Source of the DNA: Bacteroidota bacterium
GTDB lineage: Bacteria > Bacteroidota > Bacteroidia > Bacteroidales > Prolixibacteraceae
Assembly (NCBI GenBank): GCA_013203755.1
Contig: JABMPI010000777.1
Location: 1-10,794, forward strand
Length of the DNA: 10,794 bases
Direction of reading: 5' to 3'
The translations under genes and the position numbers were made by a program. This document shows positions 6,465-10,794 of the stretch, piece after piece. Position 1 is the stretch's first letter. Each line of letters starts with the position of its first letter. A model generated the notes under the pieces. That model was not told the DNA's origin. It made no database searches and saw only the letters and a program-made list of their open reading frames with translations.

Positions 6465-6647
6465 AAAGAATTCCTCGAGGCTTTGCCTCGGGGTTCCATA
6501 TACTCTCCCCTGAATTTCAGGGGAGATGTCAACCTGCAAATGCAGGTTGACAGAGGGGTGAAATAATGAAAATTCGATTTTAGCTTTTGGGCTGAAATAA
6601 AGTTGGCCTAATACTCCTATACTTTGCCACGGGGATAGTCAACTTTA
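6465..6647. repeat. Cluster of hairpins, probable dispersed palindromic repeat element
   Basis: Three compact hairpins follow one another with few bases between them. The first is CCTCGAGGC (6473-6481) with GCCTCGGGG (6485-6493), with one G-T pair and a TTT loop. The second is TCTCCCCTG (6504-6512) with CAGGGGAGA (6518-6526). The third is TGTCAACCTGCA (6527-6538), an exact inverted copy of TGCAGGTTGACA (6541-6552). A fourth, wider pair, TAAAGTTG (6598-6605) with CAACTTTA (6640-6647), encloses 34 bases. On the minus strand 6638-6465 is one open frame of 58 codons with no ATG, including VNLHLQVDISPEIQGR. I recall similar peptides as spurious tails of Bacteroidota proteins, which supports a family of intergenic repeats rather than a gene. 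It fills much of the roughly 400-base gene-free gap between recR and the oxidoreductase. Confidence 0.65.
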
Positions 6648-6667
6648 AGAATTTTCTTTATTTCATT

Positions 6668-6712
6668 TTAAAGAATTCTTTAATATCCTTTTTATCCTGA
6701 ATGGAATTCCAT
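6668..6712. promoter_or_regulatory. Pair of GAATTC-centred palindromes upstream of the oxidoreductase
   Basis: TTAAAGAATTCTTTAA (6668-6683) is a perfect 16-base palindrome and ATGGAATTCCAT (6701-6712) a perfect 12-base one. Their centres are 31 bases apart, close to three helical turns, so two dimers of a regulator would sit on the same face of DNA. They end about 17 bases before the possible promoter of the gene at 6780, a position suited to an activator. A 12-base palindrome alone is expected by chance a few times in 10 kb, so the paired arrangement carries the case. Confidence 0.3.
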
Positions 6713-6728
6713 AAATTTAAACGGTCAC

Positions 6729-6759
6729 TTTAAAAAACAGAATTATCAATGTATTTTTC
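6729..6759 (+). promoter_or_regulatory. Possible promoter of the oxidoreductase gene
   Basis: TTTA (6729-6732) and TATTTTTC (6752-6759), with a 19-base spacer, are each one base off the Bacteroidota -33 and -7 elements. The predicted start is near 6765, leaving a short leader before the ATG at 6780. Two mismatches make this only a candidate. Its position after the palindrome pair could suit an activated promoter. Confidence 0.28.
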
Positions 6760-6779
6760 TAAACCTAAATTGAATTACA

Positions 6780-8261
6780 ATGAATAAAAAAACAAACCAA
6801 AATCTTTCTCGTCGGAATTTTATTGGAACCACAGTAGCAGCGGCCGCAGGGTTTTCAATTGTTCCCAGGCATGCAGTTGCCGGATTGGGGCATGTTGCAC
6901 CAAGTGATAAACTTAACATTGCCGGAATAGGAATCGGTGGTAAAGGAAAAGTGAACCTTCGAAATATGCCCGGACAAAATATAGTAGCACTTTGTGATGT
7001 GGATTGGGATTATGCAGATCCGGTTTTCAAAACGTATCCAAAAGCTAAAAAGTACAAGGATTTTCGGAAAATGCTGGAAAAAAGAAAAGACATTGATGCG
7101 GTTGTGATTGCCACACCTGACCATACCCATGCTCTGGCCGCGGCTGCATCTATGGAACTTGGGAAACACGTTTATTGCCAAAAACCTTTGACTCATTCAG
7201 TTTGGGAGTCCAGGTATTTGACGAAACTTGCCCAAAAAACTGGCGTTGTAACTCAAATGGGAAATGAAGGACACTCTAATGATACCGTTTATGAAGTGGC
7301 TGAAGTAGTACAAAGCGGATGCCTGGGAACTGTAAAAGAGGTTCACGTGTGGACGAATCGCCCTATTTGGCGTCAAGGAATGCCTCAACCTCTAAAAGAA
7401 GTAGCTGTACCAAAAACTCTGGATTGGGATTTATTTATTGGTCCTGCAAAGATGAGGGCTTACAATCCTGAATATCATCCATGGATTTGGAGAGGCTGGT
7501 GGGACTATGGCACGGGTGCGCTGGGTGATATGGGTTGTCATTTACTCGATGTTCCTAATTATGCACTTAATTTAGGTGCTCCAAAGGCCTTTCAGGCTAG
7601 TTCGTCGTTGGTAAATACAGAAAGTGCCCCAGTTTCTGCCAAGGTTTCTTATTTATTCCCTGCCCGGAAAAATTTATCCTATTGTGCATTGCCCGAGTTG
7701 GAATTAACGTGGTACGACGGAGGATTGATGCCTGCACGTCCTTTCGATCTGCCGCTTGATGCACCTATGAACCCTGGAGGTGGATTTATGTTCGTAGGAT
7801 CGGAAGCAACGCTTATTGCTGAAAGTTATGGAGGAAACTGGAAGGCGTATAAGAACGGAGCGGAATTTACACCGGAAACCAAAGTAAGCATTGACAGGGT
7901 GCCGGATGATCCGAATGGAGGGGGACGACATGAAATGCATTTTGTAAACTGTTGTAAAAATGGTGGGAAACCTGCATCCAGTTTCGAATATGCTGGGCCT
8001 TTTAACGAATTGGTGGTTATGGGTAACCTTGCAGAACGAATGCAGTCGCTTAAAAAAACACTCCTTTGGGACAGTGAAAATTTGAAAGTAACCAATATTT
8101 CACCCGATGAAAAACTGGTAACTACTAAGCTGTTGCCTTTCTCTTCTGATGTGGTTACCAAAAGTGTTGAAGGACGATCGAAGCAAAAAGTTGAGTGGAA
8201 TGCACAGGAAATGTGTGAGGAATGGATAAAACATAAATATCAAAATGGTTGGAGCTTATAA
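6780..8261 (+). CDS. Tat-exported Gfo/Idh/MocA family oxidoreductase
   Basis: A 493-residue protein with a twin-arginine signal (SRRNFIGTT, residues 10-18, then an Ala-rich hydrophobic stretch), so it is expected to be exported folded with its cofactor. The Rossmann NAD(P)-binding motif GIGIGGKG lies at 49-56, with Asp73 of LCDVD in the position that usually contacts the cofactor ribose. The family's EKP motif reads QKP (134-136), keeping the Lys. The C-terminal region has TQMGNEGHS, VWTNRPIW, HPWIWRGWWDYGTGALGDMGCH (His254 in the usual catalytic His region, after Asp250). It fits the large Bacteroidota/Planctomycetes group of periplasmic sugar oxidoreductases, which probably oxidise or reduce sugars or cyclitols. 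It lacks the ENCCY-type segment of GH109 glycosidases. No sugar transporter or glycosidase gene is nearby to hint at the substrate. Confidence 0.9.
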   Translation: MNKKTNQNLSRRNFIGTTVAAAAGFSIVPRHAVAGLGHVAPSDKLNIAGIGIGGKGKVNLRNMPGQNIVALCDVDWDYADPVFKTYPKAKKYKDFRKMLEKRKDIDAVVIATPDHTHALAAAASMELGKHVYCQKPLTHSVWESRYLTKLAQKTGVVTQMGNEGHSNDTVYEVAEVVQSGCLGTVKEVHVWTNRPIWRQGMPQPLKEVAVPKTLDWDLFIGPAKMRAYNPEYHPWIWRGWWDYGTGALGDMGCHLLDVPNYALNLGAPKAFQASSSLVNTESAPVSAKVSYLFPARKNLSYCALPELELTWYDGGLMPARPFDLPLDAPMNPGGGFMFVGSEATLIAESYGGNWKAYKNGAEFTPETKVSIDRVPDDPNGGGRHEMHFVNCCKNGGKPASSFEYAGPFNELVVMGNLAERMQSLKKTLLWDSENLKVTNISPDEKLVTTKLLPFSSDVVTKSVEGRSKQKVEWNAQEMCEEWIKHKYQNGWSL

Positions 8262-8273
8262 AAAGTGAATAAT

Positions 8274-8317
8274 GAATGCCATCAGGATGTAATTAATTCG
8301 GATGGCATTCTTGTTTT
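8274..8317 (+). terminator. Rho-independent terminator after the oxidoreductase gene
   Basis: GAATGCCATC (8274-8283) is an exact inverted copy of GATGGCATTC (8301-8310), followed at once by TTGTTTT (8311-8317). It lies 12 bases after the oxidoreductase stop codon. It separates that gene from the small barrel protein gene, which must then have its own start of transcription in the short stretch 8318-8348, or depend on read-through. Confidence 0.75.
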
Positions 8318-8348
8318 AGGATTTGATATTTCATTTAAAACACTCAAT

Positions 8349-8894
8349 ATGAAGACGATTTATTTCTTATCCCTTTTCATTGTTATCTCATTGGGGAGTT
8401 TTGCGCAGAGTGACCTTCAGAAAGAATTAGATACTGAGGAGGAGGTTCCTGGGTTCGACAAAAGTAAACTGTATTTTGGAGGTTATATGAATCTTTCGTT
8501 TGGAAGCTACACAGTAATTGGGATTGCGCCATTGGTAGGATATAAATTTACTCCTGAATTTTCGACAGGTATTGGGCTTTCGTACGAGTATAGCAGCTTC
8601 GATAACTCTTCTGCGTCGAATTATGGTGGAAGTATATTTAGTCGATACCGAGTGGTTCCTCAGTTTTATTTACATGCCGAGTTTTCAACCATAAATTACC
8701 AACTGTTTTACGATTTTGAAGATGGCGAACGAACATGGGTGCCGTTTCTGTTTTTAGGAGGAGGTTATAGCCAGCCCATTGCAAAAAATGTATGGTTAAA
8801 TGCACAGGTTCTTTTTGATGTGCTTCAAAACGAAAACTCGCCTTACGAAAGTTGGGAACCATTTTTTAGTATTGGTTTTGGAGTAGGGTTTTAA
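8349..8894 (+). CDS. Small predicted outer-membrane beta-barrel protein
   Basis: A 181-residue protein with a clear Sec signal peptide (MKTIYFLSLFIVISLGSFA, probable cleavage before QS). After an acidic linker (LDTEEEVPGFDKSK) it consists of alternating short aromatic-rich strands such as LYFGGYMNLSFGSY, PLVGYKFT, STGIGLSYEYSSF, FYLHAEFSTINYQ and VPFLFLGGGYS. It ends in GFGVGF, with the terminal Phe typical of BAM-assembled barrels. The size suggests about eight strands, but the ligand or role is not recognisable. The frame is open back to a GTG at 8265, but that stretch contains the terminator hairpin of the upstream gene and no signal peptide. The ATG at 8349 gives a proper signal sequence and is the better start. 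Its stop codon directly abuts that of the converging malic enzyme gene. Confidence 0.82.
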   Translation: MKTIYFLSLFIVISLGSFAQSDLQKELDTEEEVPGFDKSKLYFGGYMNLSFGSYTVIGIAPLVGYKFTPEFSTGIGLSYEYSSFDNSSASNYGGSIFSRYRVVPQFYLHAEFSTINYQLFYDFEDGERTWVPFLFLGGGYSQPIAKNVWLNAQVLFDVLQNENSPYESWEPFFSIGFGVGF

Positions 8895-10794
8895 TTATTC
8901 CTCCTCCATCGCTTGTGCATCAATAACAGCAATTGCAACCATATTTACTATTTCGCGCACCGAGCTGTCGCGTTGTAAAATGTGTACTGGTTTTTTCATC
9001 CCTATTAAAATCGGTCCAATTGCTTCGGCTGTTCCCAATGTTTGAAGCACTTTGTAGGTAATATTTCCTGAACTCAGGTTTGGAAAAATTAATGTATTTG
9101 CATCGGAATCGCCCAATTTATTGAATGGATAACGTTTGTAGCGCAATTTACCGTTAAGTGCGTAATTGGCTTGCATTTCACCATCAATCAGTAAATCGGG
9201 TTGCGTTTTATGAAGAATATCAACTGCTTCTTTTACTCGAACCGGACTTCCTTCTCCTTTAAACGATCCGAAATTGGAGTAGGAGAGAAGTGCAATTTTT
9301 GGTACAATGTTAAATCGTTTTACCTCGGCAGCGGTTAAAATGGTCGTATCAACCAATGTTTGAGCCGATGGATTCATATTAACCGTTGTATCGGCTAAAA
9401 ATAATGGGCCGCGTTTCGACAACATAATGTACATTCCGGCAATGTGGTTAAATTGCTCTTTTATCCCAATTACTTGCAATGCTGGCCGAATAGTTGAGGA
9501 ATATTTTCTTGAAAAGCCGGAGATAAAAGCATCAGCTTCTCCCGTTTCAACCATCATTGCGCCAAAGTAATCGCGGTTAAACATTTTCTCCACTGCTTCA
9601 TTGTAAGTCATTCCTTTGCGCTTTCTTTTTTCATACAGGATTTTTGCAAACTTATGTCGTTTTTCTTCCGAGACATTTTTGAATAAATCGATAATTGGAA
9701 CATTGTCCAATTCCATCTGATTCTCTTTTATGAGCTCTTTTATTTTCTGTTCGTTACCCAAAAGAATGGGTTTTGCAATTCCTTCGCGTAACACAAACTG
9801 TGCAGCTTTTAATATTTTAAAATCATTGGCTTCAGCAAAAACAACTCGTTTTGGAGCTTGTCGGGCTTTGTTCCGAATAGACATAATAAGTTTATTGTCG
9901 AAGCCCATTCGGTCGGTTAACTCCTGTTTGTAAGCAGTCCAGTTTTTAATGTTTTTGCGGGCTACTCCGGTATCCATTGCAGCTTTAGCAACTGCGGTAG
10001 CAACTGTGGTTATTAATCGTGGGTCGAGTGGTTTTGGAATAATGTAGTCTTTCCCAAATACAATATTTTGTTGATTGTAGGCTTTTGCAACCATTTCTGG
10101 CACATACTCTTTTGCCAAACCGGCCAACGCTTTTACGGCTGCAATTTTCATCTCCTCGTTAATGTCGGTAGCACGAACATCTAAAGCTCCTCTAAAAATA
10201 AATGGAAACCCCAAAACATTATTTATTTGGTTGGGGTAGTCGCTTCGGCCTGTCGCCATAATAATATCGTCGCGGGCCGAAGTGGCATCTTCGTACGAAA
10301 TCTCTGGATTTGGATTGGCCATTGCAAAAACAATAGGATCTTTTGCCATGGAACGAATCATCTCCTTATTAACAACATTTCCAACCGAAAGACCAAGGAA
10401 AACGTCGGCATCAATAAAAGCCTCTTTCAGTGTATTTATTTTTTGTTGGGTTACAAATTGCTGTTTTATTTTATTGAGGTCGGTTCGTTCCTGGTTTAGT
10501 ACTCCGCGGCTGTCGATCATTACCACATTCTCTGGTTTTACGCCCATACTAATATAAAGTCGGGTGCACGAAACTGCAGCAGCACCGGCACCGTTTACAA
10601 CCACCTTTAAATCTTCAATTGCCTTTCCATTAATTTCGATGGCATTCATTAGTCCGGCAGAAGAGATAATTGCCGTGCCGTGTTGGTCGTCGTGAAAAAC
10701 TGGAATGTTCAGTGCTTTTTTTAGTGTCTCTTCAATCTCAAAACATTCTGGCGCTTTAATGTCTTCCAGGTTAATTCCTCCAAAAGTTGGTGCA
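8895..10794 (-). CDS. maeB: NADP-dependent malic enzyme, MaeB type, N-terminus outside the window
   Basis: The C-terminal 632 residues of a two-domain malic enzyme. It should decarboxylate malate to pyruvate with formation of NADPH, linking the TCA cycle to pyruvate and acetyl-CoA. The frame is open to the window edge. The first visible residues, APTFGGINLEDIKAPE, belong to the catalytic domain, with probable metal ligands Glu10-Asp11 and Asp36 in VFHDDQHGTA (counted from the first full codon). A Rossmann motif GAGAAA lies at 68-73. From about residue 310 to the end is a phosphate acetyltransferase-like domain (RVVFAEAND, SGFSRKYSSTIRPALQ, DTTVNMNPSAQTLVDT), which in MaeB proteins serves allosteric control by acetyl-CoA rather than catalysis. 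By comparison with the usual length of about 760 residues, about 125 N-terminal residues are missing. An ATG at 10649 is internal to the catalytic domain and is not the start. Confidence 0.95.
   Translation of the reverse strand, partial: APTFGGINLEDIKAPECFEIEETLKKALNIPVFHDDQHGTAIISSAGLMNAIEINGKAIEDLKVVVNGAGAAAVSCTRLYISMGVKPENVVMIDSRGVLNQERTDLNKIKQQFVTQQKINTLKEAFIDADVFLGLSVGNVVNKEMIRSMAKDPIVFAMANPNPEISYEDATSARDDIIMATGRSDYPNQINNVLGFPFIFRGALDVRATDINEEMKIAAVKALAGLAKEYVPEMVAKAYNQQNIVFGKDYIIPKPLDPRLITTVATAVAKAAMDTGVARKNIKNWTAYKQELTDRMGFDNKLIMSIRNKARQAPKRVVFAEANDFKILKAAQFVLREGIAKPILLGNEQKIKELIKENQMELDNVPIIDLFKNVSEEKRHKFAKILYEKRKRKGMTYNEAVEKMFNRDYFGAMMVETGEADAFISGFSRKYSSTIRPALQVIGIKEQFNHIAGMYIMLSKRGPLFLADTTVNMNPSAQTLVDTTILTAAEVKRFNIVPKIALLSYSNFGSFKGEGSPVRVKEAVDILHKTQPDLLIDGEMQANYALNGKLRYKRYPFNKLGDSDANTLIFPNLSSGNITYKVLQTLGTAEAIGPILIGMKKPVHILQRDSSVREIVNMVAIAVIDAQAMEEE

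Noticed and set aside
6465..6638. Minus-strand 58-codon open frame as a small gene
   Set aside because: It has no start codon and is made of inverted repeats; its open frame is better explained by a dispersed repeat.
6780..8261. GH109-type NAD-dependent glycosidase
   Set aside because: The Tat signal and Rossmann domain fit, but the GH109 segment with adjacent cysteines is absent and the C-terminal half matches the common exported Gfo/Idh/MocA group.
8265..8348. GTG-initiated extension of the barrel protein, which would add 28 residues
   Set aside because: The stretch contains the rho-independent terminator of the upstream gene, and the extension hides a clear signal peptide that starts at the ATG at 8349.
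8895..9870. Separate phosphate acetyltransferase gene
   Set aside because: The domain is in one uninterrupted frame with the malic enzyme domain, the normal MaeB architecture.

Overview
The window looks like chromosomal DNA of a member of the Bacteroidota. It is AT-rich, has no clear Shine-Dalgarno sequences, and has several promoters matching the Bacteroidota pattern (TTTG, about 20 bases, TAnnTTTG). The protein types agree: a short AMP nucleosidase, a solo HsdR N-terminal domain protein beside holA, a Tat-exported Gfo/Idh/MocA oxidoreductase and a small outer-membrane barrel. A marine or anaerobic Marinilabiliales/Prolixibacteraceae-type genome is my best guess, from the flavour of the proteins and repeats only.

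Left part (1-3170). A minus-strand operon runs amn (AMP nucleosidase), holA (DNA polymerase III delta), rhomboid protease. Both junctions have exactly one base between stop and start. A good promoter lies at 2578-2546. A small PD-(D/E)xK protein is transcribed the other way from 2609 and ends at a long perfect hairpin (3091-3151), which also faces the end of the next minus-strand unit. A two-part inverted repeat (19-66) lies beyond the rhomboid gene.

Middle (3171-6779). Minus-strand genes are recR (recombinational repair), a 650-residue membrane glycosyltransferase and a GNAT acetyltransferase. The glycosyltransferase is the most unusual protein here: a GT2 domain joined to what reads as a WcaJ/WbaP-type phosphoglycosyl transferase whose catalytic block is missing. 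Upstream of recR is a gene-free stretch of about 400 bases. It holds a cluster of hairpins resembling a dispersed repeat element, then two GAATTC-centred palindromes in front of the oxidoreductase gene.

Right part (6780-10794). A Tat-signal oxidoreductase on the plus strand is closed by a rho-independent terminator. A small predicted outer-membrane beta-barrel follows, and its stop codon abuts the stop codon of the converging maeB-type malic enzyme, whose N-terminus lies outside the window.

The genes are mostly housekeeping: nucleotide salvage, replication clamp loading, repair and central carbon metabolism. I found no CRISPR array, tRNA, rRNA, phage or insertion sequence, and no convincing new multi-gene system. 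The points most worth following are the fused glycosyltransferase, the hairpin repeat element and the solo HsdR-like nuclease fold.
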